The notes under the pieces: generated by a model
The model's database searches: none
Seen by the model: the letters and a program-made list of their open reading frames with translations, nothing else
What the model was told of the DNA's origin: nothing
NCBI GenBank assembly: GCA_028455995.1
Contig: JABELC010000005.1
Coordinates: 2,170,001 to 2,234,000 of the forward strand
Reading direction: 5' to 3'
Length of the DNA: 64,000 bases
Source: Scleromitrula shiraiana
Lineage: Eukaryota > Ascomycota > Leotiomycetes > Helotiales > Sclerotiniaceae
Part shown: positions 34,791 to 47,000 of the stretch, piece by piece
Layout: the number at the start of each line of letters is the position of its first letter
Numbering within the stretch: position 1 is the stretch's first letter
Program-made: the position numbers and the translations under genes

Positions 34791-35846
34791 ATGGTCTCCA
34801 GCACGAGTTATTCCCCACTGTCCGACAAGTACAACCATGAATCCCAATCAGAAGATAACGAGGGCCTACTTTCCAACGCAGAATTGACATATAAGCAATC
34901 TTCGAGGAGAAGTGGTATGCTGTGGTATGCCCTGTCGATGCCGGTAATCTCGTTATGCTCAATCGCTCTTGGTGCATGGATTGGGACCAGTTTCCTGGTA
35001 AATCCAGCAAAATTATGTCCCTCATATGTACAACATTATTGTATGACATGGCATTACTTTACTTCTCTTATGTTTCATCTAACGTTTAATAGCCCCAATT
35101 CTGAAGGATGTTGATACTTCATATCATCCGGTTCTCTTCAATGGATCATTTTTGAAGGAAAATGCATTTAGACTGAAAGCAGGACCTGAAGTGGATGCCG
35201 CATGGTCAAGTCTGGGTGTACATTGTAAGCACCTCTCTTATTTTTCCCATAACGAAGCTTACGCTATACAGACCGAAGTTTAGCGTTACCGGCGAGTGAA
35301 GCAGAAAGGTCTGGATTGACTTCCGCTCATGTACAAGTGAATGAAAAATATGGTGGAGGATTTCCAGTCAATGTCGAGGGCTTACATCATTTACATTGCC
35401 TGGTTAGATTTTCTTAACCCCAGATGTACTTTACCGGTTCTAACAACGCATGCAGAACCTCGTAAGACAATCATTATATTACAACTATGATTATTACCAC
35501 GACAAAGGCGAAGGCGCATTCGTAAATGACGACAATATCGTTCAATATCATGTTTGTAAGCTTAAACACCCTTCATAACTTCATCGATACATGCTAACCC
35601 ATCGAAGCACATTGTCTAGATATTATCCGACAACAGTTAATGTGCACGGTCGATACGGGTGTTCTCGGACAAATATGGTGGGATAAATCGAAACCTGAAG
35701 CGTTTGTGGACTTCAATACCGAACATAAGTGCAAGAACTTCGATGCGATAAGACAGTGGGCTGAGGAAAGACAAATGCCTGCAACTGGGCCTCCGGATTT
35801 CTTACAAAGACCGAAGGAGAGCGATGTTCTTGATGCTATACCTTGA
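34791..35846 (+). CDS. UstYa-family (DUF3328) oxidase-like membrane protein
   Basis: Five exons: 34791-35040, 35093-35224, 35272-35402, 35456-35555, 35608-35846. They sum to 852 nt (283 aa). A polar N-terminal tail is followed by one membrane helix (about residues 43-66, LWYALSMPVISLCSIALGAW) and the family body. Both diagnostic HxxHC motifs are present: HHLHC at residues 166-170 and HVSHC at 203-207. YHPVLFNGSFLKEN, WSSLGVHYR and the Tyr-rich YYNYDYYHDKGEGAF between the motifs also match the family. UstYa proteins are enzymes or partners in oxidative cyclisation of ribosomal peptides (ustiloxins, cyclochlorotine-type pathways) and act in other pathways too. The gene looks intact. Its divergent neighbour 1.3 kb away encodes a secreted Tyr-rich repeat protein. 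Which substrate it acts on is not shown by the sequence. Confidence 0.88.
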
Positions 35847-38800
35847 TTGGGAGTACAGAAAGGATTGGGTTGAGATGGGACGGCGCATTGGGATTGGGTT
35901 ATAGATAAATCTATATAAACAAGTCATAATGAAAATTTATAGTATCTCCAAGGGCGGTGTTTCTATACATGTTCTGCAAAGTTTGTTATTTGGAACACAG
36001 ACACGAGATAAGTCTCTCCTATAATTACACAAACCCGCATCTCAATCACCCCTTCATTCTCATCCCAAAATTATCAAACCACACAACACCCCAGCCCATT
36101 ATCATCCCATCTTCCCCCAATACCCCACAATTTTCAATTTGTTGCATATCTGTAAACCTCACCTTTGGCATTTTCTTCAGCAAAGTGGAAGAAGAAAAGT
36201 TTTCAATGTCGCATTGTTTGGAGTGAGAACACCTATTGTGTATGTTGAATTGGGAGAACTATCCGCTATGTAGATGGTCGATGTGCAACATGAGGACGGA
36301 AGTGGGTGGAAGTCCACTCGGACGGAGGTTCGAATGTCAAGTGAAAATTTCATGGGGGAAGAGGGGGTTTGTATGGACTTTATGATTGTGCTTTAGAGTT
36401 CAGGAAGCGCGTGAAGTGTCAACGAGCTGTATGATATTGATATAATAGCGGCCGACCTTGTTGTGGGCAATTATATGCTTGTTTTCGTTGACTTAAAAAT
36501 CATGTTAGTGTAGATGGGATTTCTATTTCAATCGAGTTCTGCTGCTACTATTCTTGGTAGCTTGTTATCAAATTTTACTTTTTGCTTTCCCATTTTGCTT
36601 TACAAGGCCATTGATGAAAAGGCTTGGAAGTTTACCTCTAGCTCACATTCACAGGATGAAATGTTTTGAAAGTTGTGGCAAAAAACTCTCCACACGTGTT
36701 TCTGCCTTTACTGGAATTCTTGATTCTGGTGGTGTGTTCAGATCAAGTTATCGAGTGCGGACTTTATATAGACTGATACTTTGCTTGCTTCGTCGGCATT
36801 GAATGGGAGATATTCTTGGTATCAATTTCGTGATTCATTTAGATTGTGGATAGTTACTCCACTACATCATTGAGAGACTTAGAAATTCACTACAGTAGTG
36901 CTGATAATGGGTGCTGGGAGGAACATATAAAGCGACTGCTACTCAGAGCAAGTAACTGCAGCCACACGCCTCGAGTATGGGCAACCCCCATGATAAATGG
37001 TGTTGGAGACGATTTGCTGCCGTAGGAATGATGCCATTGAGATGTTAATATTGGACTTTACCCTATCGCTCAGAAAAATACGGCTGTTGAAAATTTGAGA
37101 GGAATTATACCTATCGAACCTATTTTTGTTGTTAAACATACAAAATTATTGCCATTCGTCATAGGTGTTGTCGCTGTTCGGGTTCCATTGTCAAATTTCT
37201 TGAAATGTCAATATCATCCTAACCACCGTTCAACACCAATCTTCCGAAGAATTGAAGAGTGATTTTGTTCGTATGACTCCGGGGGTGGGGGGTGGAACGG
37301 TACAATATGGATGCATTCCTTGTATTGTATTAATCTGTTCAAGGAGATCAAGAAGGGTGTTGTACGCCGTCGAGAGTATATATCTCCTTAACGGGCACGT
37401 GACATAGGGTCACGTGTTGACTGTACAAACAGATTTGCTGGTGTATTATTTCCTATGTCTGATTCAGGGGAAACCTGTAACAAACTTGCTGAAGCCATTT
37501 TGAAACCTTCAGGTTGGAACTGAATGACTTGTGATAGGAGCTTTTATGCATAATTACGTGGCAATTGATGGAGAGTCATTGTTCCTTAGTTCCGTCGAGT
37601 GAATAAGCTCCGAAACATCATCACTCCGCATCTAATCCTACTATCATGATATAAATTCTTCCATTTATACTACAACTATTCTATACCATGCCAAGTCCGC
37701 GATTGGTTAAAAGACATGTGGTGAGCTATCACAAAGCTTTAATCGCCGCTAAGTTCCACTGTTTCATCTACAAGTATGGCCTAGAAGAGGAGGGGTATTT
37801 GTCTAACCTCATCTAAGTTCTTTACTTCCGCAGCCATTTATAATCCGTATCGATAGCGTTGTCATTTAACTTTTACAATATCAAACGATTATACAGTATA
37901 GATATCTATAGATCCCTTACATACAGCCACCGTATCTAGCTCGTGGTTGCTTCGCAACACTTGTATACTTCTAGGTTCGTGACACCATGAGAGTTAACTT
38001 TGTTGCCATGAGTTCTTACAGACAGGTCTTCCCAAAGGACTTTGCATCTGTTTATTTATTGTCCGAAGCAGATTATTGTCCAAAGCAAATGATAAATGTC
38101 AAATCAATAGGCATTCCCTCTTTCAGTTAATTACCCTTCAATCGCATTGTTTGAACAAATTGATTCTCAAGTGAATGAACCAGCCTAATTCTAGTTTACT
38201 TTGTTCTCAGTTCTGTTTGTATATAAAGGGGTTGGCATATATTGCTTCGTATATTCTTCACAGAATTAAAGGAGAATGAAACAGAAATAACTAGAGATTG
38301 ATACACTGGGATACATAGGATGGGTGATTCCCTACCACATTCTCAAATTTCCATACTGTATTTTTATCCTTGCCTTAACCATAATCTCGCTGTCTTTTAT
38401 TCTCTCTTGTTCACCATATATGTATGTATCTTATGAGTTGTAGCTTTTTGATCTTGTGCTGTTGTTATTGTTGTTTTTGTTGAAATCCCAGGTACATACA
38501 TACATTAGTTATCAAAATTCAAAATTCTATTATCATCACCATCACCATCACTACCGCCACTACCACTACCATCACTGCCACTACCATCAATTCACACACC
38601 ACCTCTCCTCCCCCATTCCTACCATTAAAACAAGCAATCGTCAATCTCCGGTCCCCCCCTCACCCCTTCCTTTCATCACTCCTGCACTCTCCAATGTCCA
38701 TTTTCCCCTAGCTATGAAGAGTTAACACCGATAGCTACATAGAAACAAATCATTCCCTGCAACTCGAGAGTTATTTATACCAACTCCCTACGATATACAC

Positions 38801-39848
38801 CATCTACTCTCCACCCCCATCCCGTCCTTTACCCCGCTTTCCCCAGCCCCCTTTTCCTTCCCAAAAAGTGTTCACCCACCTCACCTCAATCCCCAACTAT
38901 AAAAACCCCCCTAAATATCAAGAATATCAAAGGCTAACATAACATTAGATATCTTCAACCAGAACCCAGAAAGCAGAGGAAGAGACGAGATAAAAAATTA
39001 AGCAGGAAAAGACAAGGATATACAAAGATATGTAGCAGGACAGGATATCCGAACAAACGATAACGATAACGATAATGGTTGCATGCAGGAAATCGTTGAC
39101 CATAACTCGGCAATTCTCATTCCCACCATCGTCATCCTCACTATCCCCATTCCCATTGTAAATCTCAAATATCCCATCACTGTAACTTGCCACCGCCACA
39201 CACTACCAATTATCTGCTACTGCCTACCCCGTTCATATATCCTACTCTTTGTCTATCATGTCCTACTCGTGTTCTATCTTATCTTATCTTATCTTATCTT
39301 AATTCCTCTCCCCTTCCCTCCCCTCCTTCTACTTAGTATATATGTACTACCAATAAAACCCAACATCTCTTATGTGATATATAGTAAATCGACGGTAACT
39401 TGCATCAAACGCGGTTGTGGAGAGGCGGGAGGGTGTATTAATAGTAGAGCATAGAATGGATTCAAAGAGATGCGGTAGGTGTATGGATGGATGAATGATA
39501 TTGGGGGAGCTGGACAATAAATATACTGGAGATGCGTGGATCAGGGTTAGGGGCAAGGGTCGAGACTGGGAATGTGATTTATATGGTATTGTATTGTATT
39601 GTATTGCTAGTACTGGGATAGAAAGATCTACCCGCATTGAAAAAATATACAATGGAAAGAGGAAATTTCTAGAATTGGAAGGGAAATAGGTTGTAGTATA
39701 CACTGAAGTACCATGTACGGAATCATAAATATAATCATACAAATTCATATGCCTGCCTTACTAACCACCGTCTGTCCATCCATCTAAACTCCAAACACCA
39801 CACAATATCATAAGATCCCCTCTTCTCCTCTCCTCTCCCATCCGCACA
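35847..39848. other. 4-kb intergenic region
   Basis: No supported gene. It contains an inverted pair of CACGTG motifs at 37396-37416, CAC/CAT trinucleotide-like sequence (38534-38585), C-rich patches (38640-38900), TTATC pentamers (39276-39300) and TTGTA repeats (39587-39606). Short open frames in both directions have low complexity and no motif. Confidence 0.5.
37396..37416. promoter_or_regulatory. Inverted pair of E-box/CACGTG motifs
   Basis: CACGTGAC, five spacer bases, then GTCACGTG: an 8-bp perfect inverted repeat, each arm holding the palindromic core CACGTG. Such cores are bound by bHLH and bZIP-type factors. No gene start is within 2 kb, so function is unproven. Confidence 0.5.
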
Positions 39849-41339
39849 CTAGCCCTCCTCCTCCCAATCCCCACCCCCACCCCCCCTCCCACTCCTCCTC
39901 TCCCTCTTAACCGACCTCCTCCTCTCCTCCACATCCACAAAACTATCCTCCCCATCATCCACCTCCTCGGGACGATTCCTCTGCGTACCCCTCGGAACAT
40001 CATCCCCCTCATCATCATCGTCATCATCTCTTTCCCTCCTCGTAGCGCGTTGGACCTGTCGAGCTAGGAGTTTATCGTCGTACATATTTTTCATTGATAT
40101 TAACTGGATTTTGATTGGAAATGGTTAGTTATCATGTCTCTGATTTAAAACCGAGGGACGAATAGAATAACTGTGGGAAGGAATGGTGATAGGAGAGCAG
40201 AATGACAATAAGAACTTACATTATTACATCCCATAGCCGGACACTTAACCACCCTTTCCTCTCCTCTTCCTCCCGTCGCGTTCTTCGCATGATACTCCAC
40301 AATCGCCTCCTTCTCAAACGAGTGATTACAAATCTCATTTGTGAACGGATGTCTAAAGATCGCAAACGTAAGAGGACATTTAAGATCCTTTACAACTCTT
40401 TGAATCTCTACTTCATCATCGGATGATTCTTCTCCGTTATTCGTATGATCGGTTGAGTTTCCTACGCGGCGCTTTTTGGAGTCCGAGGGGAACCAGGTGG
40501 ATTCTTTGGAGAGCATGGGGGCGTTGGGGTAGGGGTGTTGGGCGTCGTGGACGGATTTTTTGAAGGTGCGGTAGTGGTTATTTGTTGCGTATCTGTGAAA
40601 TATTAGTGGTTATTCGAAAAGAGAATGTAGAATGTAGAAAATAGAAAATAGAAAATCTAGTAATCGATGTAGAGTAACTGTACCTTTTCGTCATAGTCTC
40701 CGCCTCATATTTATTCTTATAATCCTCCTTCGCCTTCAACAACAACTCATACGCACTCAAAGCCTCCGGTTCCTCCTCCCCTTCCTCCTCCTCCACACCT
40801 TCCCGAACTCTATTCTGCGCCTCCAAACTAGCCTCTTCGATCTTCCCCCCAACATCCCGCAACATACTCTCCCTCATCGCCAATTCATCCCCCTGATCAA
40901 TCAACAACCTCAACGCAATCTCCGCCTGCTCCGTCCAAACATCAACCTTCTTCCCCAATTTCCTCCTATACGTTTCCATCTCCACATGTTCGGCCGGTTT
41001 ATCCGCATCATCAATATCGTGTTTTTTGCGCTCGCGATCGTTGCGCTCGACCTGCTGGTTGCGCGCCCACACTCGATCGTGGTTGTCTACTGTGGTGGTG
41101 ATTAAGTTTTCGATGGCGATGCTGATGTGTTTTTGGAGTTTGGCGGTGCTGTGTTTGGTGGCTATTGAGGTAAGGTCTCGTTGGGCTTGGATGGTGAGGG
41201 GACAGCTGGGGGATTCATATTCGGGGAAGGGGAGAGAGTCGTAAGAAAATGCTATGTCGGATTGGCGCGGTCGTGATGATGGTGAGGGGGCGGGTGATGA
41301 GATCTGTGCTCGTGATTGGAGACGTTTTCGTACTGACAT
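39849..41339 (-). CDS. nse2: SUMO E3 ligase of the Smc5/6 complex, Nse2/Mms21-like
   Basis: Three exons: 41339-40684, 40592-40220, 40103-39849. They sum to 1284 nt (427 aa). The N-terminal ~220 residues are mostly helical and charged, expected to bind the Smc5 coiled coil. An acidic patch (EESSDDEVEIQ) precedes the SP-RING domain: LKCPLTFAIFRHPFTNEIC, the Cys-x-His element CNHSF and, before the last intron, VKCPAMGCNN. These supply the zinc ligands and fold of PIAS/Nse2-type SUMO ligases, which act in DNA repair. The C-terminal tail is very acidic then Arg/Gly-rich (DDDDDDEGDD, RSGRGGGGGDW), longer than in yeast. The start at 41339 is chosen over the in-frame ATG at 41465 because the extension is mitochondrial-like and lacks conservation cues. 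It is divergent from the Nudix gene, 618 bp away. Confidence 0.85.
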
Positions 41340-41957
41340 GTTGGGGTTCTGGGGAGTTATTTTGTGGTTCTGTGGAAAAATAGTACTGATCGATTTGATA
41401 TGATATGGTGGGGTGACGCGCCGTAAAATCTGGGGAACGCGATTTTGAGAAATTACCCGATACACACTAGAGTGGTTTTAGAATTATCTATATTGGAATT
41501 TATGCTGCATCAGCCTCGATTGTTTTCTAACTGCTAATTATTCATATCATCGTAAGTAAATCTTCTTTACAGGGCGGATTCAATAATGCCAAAAATTGAA
41601 TATCTATCGAGTTTCAAGTATCAGTAGCAAGGCTACTTATTACTGTTGAAGGTGTGGGATTGAATGATTTCAAGGTTATTATTGCATTCTAGGTATTTTA
41701 AGATGAAAGCACTTTAACAAATAGAATCTCTATCGTATTTTACTCACTCTCCAAAACAATATAAAAACCTTTTTTTTATCCAAAAGTATTTACTGGAACG
41801 TCAAAACTTACATATTATTTTCCATCTTCTTGTCTTCTTGTGACTCACCGCAGCTCAGCTCACGTTCAACTTTTCATACAGCAAACGCTTCTCATCGATT
41901 AACCAACCCATACTCACAAGTAATCACTCAACAACAATAGAAACAGAAACGGAAACA
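41340..41957. promoter_or_regulatory. Divergent promoter region between nse2-like and Nudix genes
   Basis: 618 bp between two start codons. No specific element identified. Confidence 0.4.
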
Positions 41958-42542
41958 ATGAATCCCCTCCCACCCATCACCGACCGTTCATACGGTATCA
42001 TCGCTCTCCGCTACAACTCCAACATAACCCCACCATACCCCGCTCCATCAACAACCAACACCCAACTCCTCCTCATCCAACAAAAAACCATTTCCCCAAA
42101 CTATTCTTCATTTTGGTGTGTCCCAAAAGGTCACCCAGAGGATACCGATGCATCTACAACCCATGCTGCCATTAGAGAGTTGGAGGAAGAAACTTCTCTA
42201 CATGTCAAGCTTGAGAATATCTTGAAATTCAACGCGGGAGATAAGAAAGATCAAATGGAAGGACAAGACATTAAAGAATGGGATGGAAGTTTCTCGGAGA
42301 GATATGTTAATCCTGTGAGAACGGCCGGGAAGGAAGTTAGATATTGGGTTGCGATTTTGGAGAAAGAAGAAGGGGAGAAGGAATTGAAGATCCAAGAGAA
42401 AGAAGTTGCTGGGTTTCAATGGTGTGATTGGGATGAGGCGGTCAAGAAGATAACTTTTCAGGAAGGAAGAGAGATGTTGGAAAGGGTTAGAGGTTTGATG
42501 GAGGGTGATAAGAAAGTTGAAGGGGCTCGGTCTCTAATTTAG
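41958..42542 (+). CDS. Nudix hydrolase, diadenosine-tetraphosphatase-like
   Basis: One exon of 585 nt (194 aa). The start ATG follows an A-rich leader. The N-terminal strand YGIIALRYNS and QLLLIQQKT precede FWCVPKGHPEDTDASTTHAA, then IRELEEETSL. This is a Nudix box with the catalytic REL-EEET core that coordinates magnesium; the spacing between the leading Gly and the first Glu is looser than the strict consensus. The WCVPKGH start resembles Ap4A hydrolases, which cleave dinucleoside polyphosphates. The second half has YWVAILEKEEGEKEL and FQWCDWDEAVKKITF as in this group. No signal peptide, so probably cytosolic. The substrate is inferred from family resemblance only. Confidence 0.82.
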   Translation: MNPLPPITDRSYGIIALRYNSNITPPYPAPSTTNTQLLLIQQKTISPNYSSFWCVPKGHPEDTDASTTHAAIRELEEETSLHVKLENILKFNAGDKKDQMEGQDIKEWDGSFSERYVNPVRTAGKEVRYWVAILEKEEGEKELKIQEKEVAGFQWCDWDEAVKKITFQEGREMLERVRGLMEGDKKVEGARSLI

Positions 42543-43597
42543 AGAATTCGAGATTGCTGATGGTTGGTGGTTAGAGCTCTATCCTTCGACGATATTGCTT
42601 CTTGATGCAACCGAATTTTCCACAAGAACACCTCGATCTTGTTGAAACTGTCTTGTGTGTTTGATGGAACGTGGATTTAGTTATGGAATCGACAGTACTG
42701 ATTGGTTACCAAGGTCTAGAGATACAAATAATATCAATGACTTTTCCGAACACTTTGTTTAGGTGCTCTTGAACCATGAGAATGCTAACTTGTCCATATA
42801 GCAATACTTCTATAGAGGATAGCAATCCAAATCTCTCAATTACACGAAAAGAGGAAGGAAAAGGATATAATAATTTGCTCCAGTATCGCGTCCCTCCCTC
42901 CAAGACAAACAAACAATTTGCAAGGTACAGTAAAGACATGACCAAATACTTCCCTCCAACCTCATTACCAAATACCTGAGTGGGAATACATTTCCCAATC
43001 GGAAACAAAGACCGGATAGAGCCCGATAGCATGAACCATCCCATCCATCCCATCCATCTCATCCATCCCATCGATCCTATCTCATCCATATCCCTTCTTC
43101 TTTGATAGTGATCTAGATAGTGATAGTGATAGTGATACAGCACCTACATAGCAACAGCAAATACGGCCGGCCTTCTCCCCAAACAGACACAAACCCGACG
43201 ACGAACAAATCTCCATTTATTTTTATTTTCATTTTCGTTTTCATTTTCATTTTTCATCGTTTCGATTCCTCATCTCCTCAACCAAAGTACTATTGTAAGT
43301 AAATAAATAAATAAATAAATATCAAACGCAATATCGAATCAAATACCCTGCTCATACCACATGCTATGGAAACCAATTCAACAATCCAATTCAATCCGAT
43401 TAAATTCATTTTCAATCCGATTAAATTGAATTCGAATAAATTGAATTCGATTAAATTGACATATGAAAATGGACCCTTTGACTAATAGAGACATCATTCC
43501 ATTATTTTCCCACCCATTCTATTCTATGGATACTAGTCCCATTCACTCACCCACTCACTCACTCACTACAAAGCAAAGCACAGCTCCATCTCGAAGG

Positions 43598-43672
<75 letters not shown>

Positions 43673-43907
43673 AAGATAAATAAATAGATCGGCCAAATCG
43701 ATAGCGTAAAAATCTCAACAAACCAAACACAATCTTTACCCAATAACGAAGAAAGTAATTAAGAGAGCAAGAGAGCCACTATACTCAAAAAAGTAATAGT
43801 AATAGTAATAGCAATCAATAGATTTGTAGAAGTTCGGTCTGAAAATTAGCTACCTATCCACTTTGCGTTTCCTTCCTATTATATTGTATCTCATGCTTTA
43901 TGGTATG
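42543..43907. other. Intergenic stretch with simple repeats
   Basis: No gene seen. Contains CCATC-type repeats (43034-43080), GATAGT repeats (43108-43135), TTTTCATT repeats (43217-43258), AAAT repeats (43300-43322), ATTAAATT-type repeats (43398-43460) and a long ATAATCC array (43601-43672). Confidence 0.55.
43601..43672. repeat. 7-bp tandem repeat, unit ATAATCC
   Basis: About ten consecutive copies of the heptamer, ending about 240 bp left of the retrotransposon. The unit differs from the canonical TTAGGG telomere repeat. Confidence 0.95.
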
Positions 43908-43912
43908 GTATG

Positions 43913-44061
43913 TGTTATGTGCACATGGTAAACACGGGATTATACCCACTTATTATTATCTTAAAATAGATTAGCTTAAATTAGCTCATCAAAAGGCCCC
44001 TTACCTCTTATTCCTCTTCGAAACTCTTTAATACTATATTTTTTTATCTATTATTTTTATA
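43913..44061 (+). repeat. Left LTR (149 bp)
   Basis: Begins TGTTATGTGCACATGG and corresponds base for base in length with the right copy. The mutation pattern differs between copies: its first part keeps more G/C while its last part has been turned to T. Confidence 0.85.
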
Positions 44062-47000
44062 AATAGTAGTATAACCTTAAATATATAATTAATAATCAAA
44101 ATTTCCATCAATAAAAACGCCAAAACTAATTATATTGAAAATTCTTTTTAAAATCCTTAAAACTAATAATATTTATCGTTATTATTTATTTTACTTTATC
44201 TTTTTTTTACAATTTTTATATTTATACAAATAATTTGAATTTTTCCTTTTTTTTATAAACAAATTCCAATTTTTTAAAAAGTTTATACATTTTGTTTATC
44301 AATTTTATTTATTTTTTTAAAAACGCTTTATATTTATTATATGATTTTCTAAAAATCAAATCAATACTATTAATTGGATTATTTCAAATTTCAATTACAC
44401 TATTATTTTTATAAAAAATAACAAAACAATAAATAAACTTTTTACATTTACTAAACTAATTTCTATATTTTTAAAAAATTCAATCCCAAATCAAATTTAT
44501 TCAAAATTACCTTTAATCTCTATTCTTACCTTTTAATTAAATAAATATATAAAAACTATTGAAATAATATAATTATTAATAAATATTTTATTGGAATTTT
44601 AAAAAATCAAAAATTTTTTATTAGATCATAAAATAAATAATATCTTTATTTTAAAAACAATACTTCCTATTGCTTAAATCATTTTTATAAATAATTAATT
44701 TATTATATTATTACAATAAATCGCTACTCTATCATCTATAAACTATAATTATAATAGGGGAGAAAATAAACATTTTCGTTTACAAGATTTAGATTATTTT
44801 GAATTAAATAATGAGGTTAAATAATTTATAGAAATATTTAATAAAAAAACCATTTATTATAATATCTATAACTTTATAATAAAACTCAAAACTAAATATT
44901 TGGATATAATAGATGGCTTTTTCATTGTTATCAAAATAGTGGGGCAATTAGATTTATATTTTAAAAATAAAGTAAAGTTTTGATATACCAACAAAATCTT
45001 TAATATTATTTATATAAATCTAAAAATAAATATTGAGAATTAATATATGGAATTTAAATATTGTTTTTGGATATTTTATAGTATTGTATTAAAAAGATTA
45101 AAAAATTTTCATTATATCATTAATAATATTAAAAAACGTAAAAATTTAAAGAAATATATTTAAAAAATAATAATACTAGATAAAAATATGGGTATAGTAA
45201 AGATAAAATACTTTTAAATCTTTATTATATATAAATATATGGCTTTATATTTATATATTTATATATTAATCTTTATATCCGAAATTTTATTAATAGAATT
45301 TATTAAATTGTTTATAAAAAAAAAAATGATTAATATAATTTATAAAAATTATTCTATAAAAAGTCTAGGTATTAAAATAGTAATATTATTAGTAAGGCTA
45401 TATTTTATATAAATAATCATTATAATTTCTTTTGTTTTATTTTTAAAAATAATGTTCAAATTATTAAACAAATTATTGATCAAAATGTTAAATATATAAA
45501 AACCAAAAAGTAAAAAGATAATGGATTGTTTAATTATAATAAATATTTTTTTAAAAAAAACTATAGCTGGGATAGAAATCAAAAAGTATATAATATTATA
45601 TTTATAGATATATATAAAGAAAAAAATAAAGTTAAAAAAAAGAATATAAATGTTGATATAAATCTTTATAATAAAGTATATTATTAAGGAATATTGAAAA
45701 ATAATAATAATAAAAATAATGAGGAGTAATAAAACAAATAAATATATATTAATTATATTAATGTTTTTAATATACAAAAAGTGAATAAAGTCGATTTTAC
45801 TTTAAATCCCCTAATAAAAATAAAGATAATCCAAAATAAAAATATTTAGGATAATTATTGTAAAAATATTAAAAATTTAGATTTTAGCTAAAAATTTATA
45901 AAGTTAAAGAATATTTTTTTAAAACCCGATTTTTAGTTAAAAAAAAAGCAAAACAATCATAAAAAGTTTATTAATCAAAATAATAATTTATATATATATT
46001 TTATTTATAAGGATAGGTTTAAATCAAAAAATACTCTTTATTTTTATATTAAATTATAGTACCCTTGTTCAAAATCTATTATCTTTATTTTGCCTCTATT
46101 TTCCCCTATCTAATAAGGAATAAAATATTTAAACTTTAATATTATATTATTTATAATAATATTCGATAAATTATTTAATATTAAATTTGATGTGTTATTT
46201 AAAAAAAATTGATTTAAAAAATTTTTTGTTTTTTAAATAATATTTTCGATTGTATAATCTTTATTTATATCACTAAAATATGTGTTTTGTAAAAAAAGAT
46301 ATATATAAATATAGGTTATTTTAACTAGTCCACAAAATAATCTATATTGAGTATATTTAAACATAAGATATAAGATATTATTGATCAATAAAGAATTTTT
46401 ATCTCAAATATGCTTTATAGCGCAAATTCAACATATAAAAAAAAACATAAAAATTAAAGGTTTTAATAATAAACTATACAATGCTAATTCGTTTGCTTTA
46501 TTAGATTTTTATCTTCCTATAAAAACAAAATTAACTGCATATTTTCACTGAAAAATCCATATTATTGAAAATCTTTAAGTAAAAACTTTATTAAAAATAA
46601 ATATTATATTTTTTAAAAAATAGATTATTAACCTTAAATTATAGATAATAACCCTATTTTATTATTTATTTATTAAAATCCTAATTTAATTCATTAATAA
46701 AATATAAAAATTAAAAATAATAATAATATTAAAGTAACGTCAAATTATTCCATCTTATTCAAAAACAAAAATGATAATAATAAATATAATAGGGCAAAAA
46801 ATTGAGTTATTAAATTATAATATGGTGTTTAAGCTAACTTAATAATAGTTTCTCATTTTTTTTATATAATTAATATCGGGTCATTATTTAACTATTATAT
46901 TAAAAAACTTATCGAATTAAACAATTATTTTGCTGAAGTGTTATTGTTTAAAGAAGATTTTTGATATAAACATAAATATTATAATTTTAATAAATAAAAT

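Noticed and set aside
43601..43672. ATAATCC array as an internal telomere relic
   Set aside because: The unit is not TTAGGG or a simple variant of it, and the flanks are ordinary DNA.
45349..45777. 142-codon open frame on the minus strand inside the AT-rich region
   Set aside because: Composed almost only of Ile, Asn, Leu, Phe and Lys from AT-rich DNA inside the mutated retrotransposon; no domain, and opposite to the element's coding strand.
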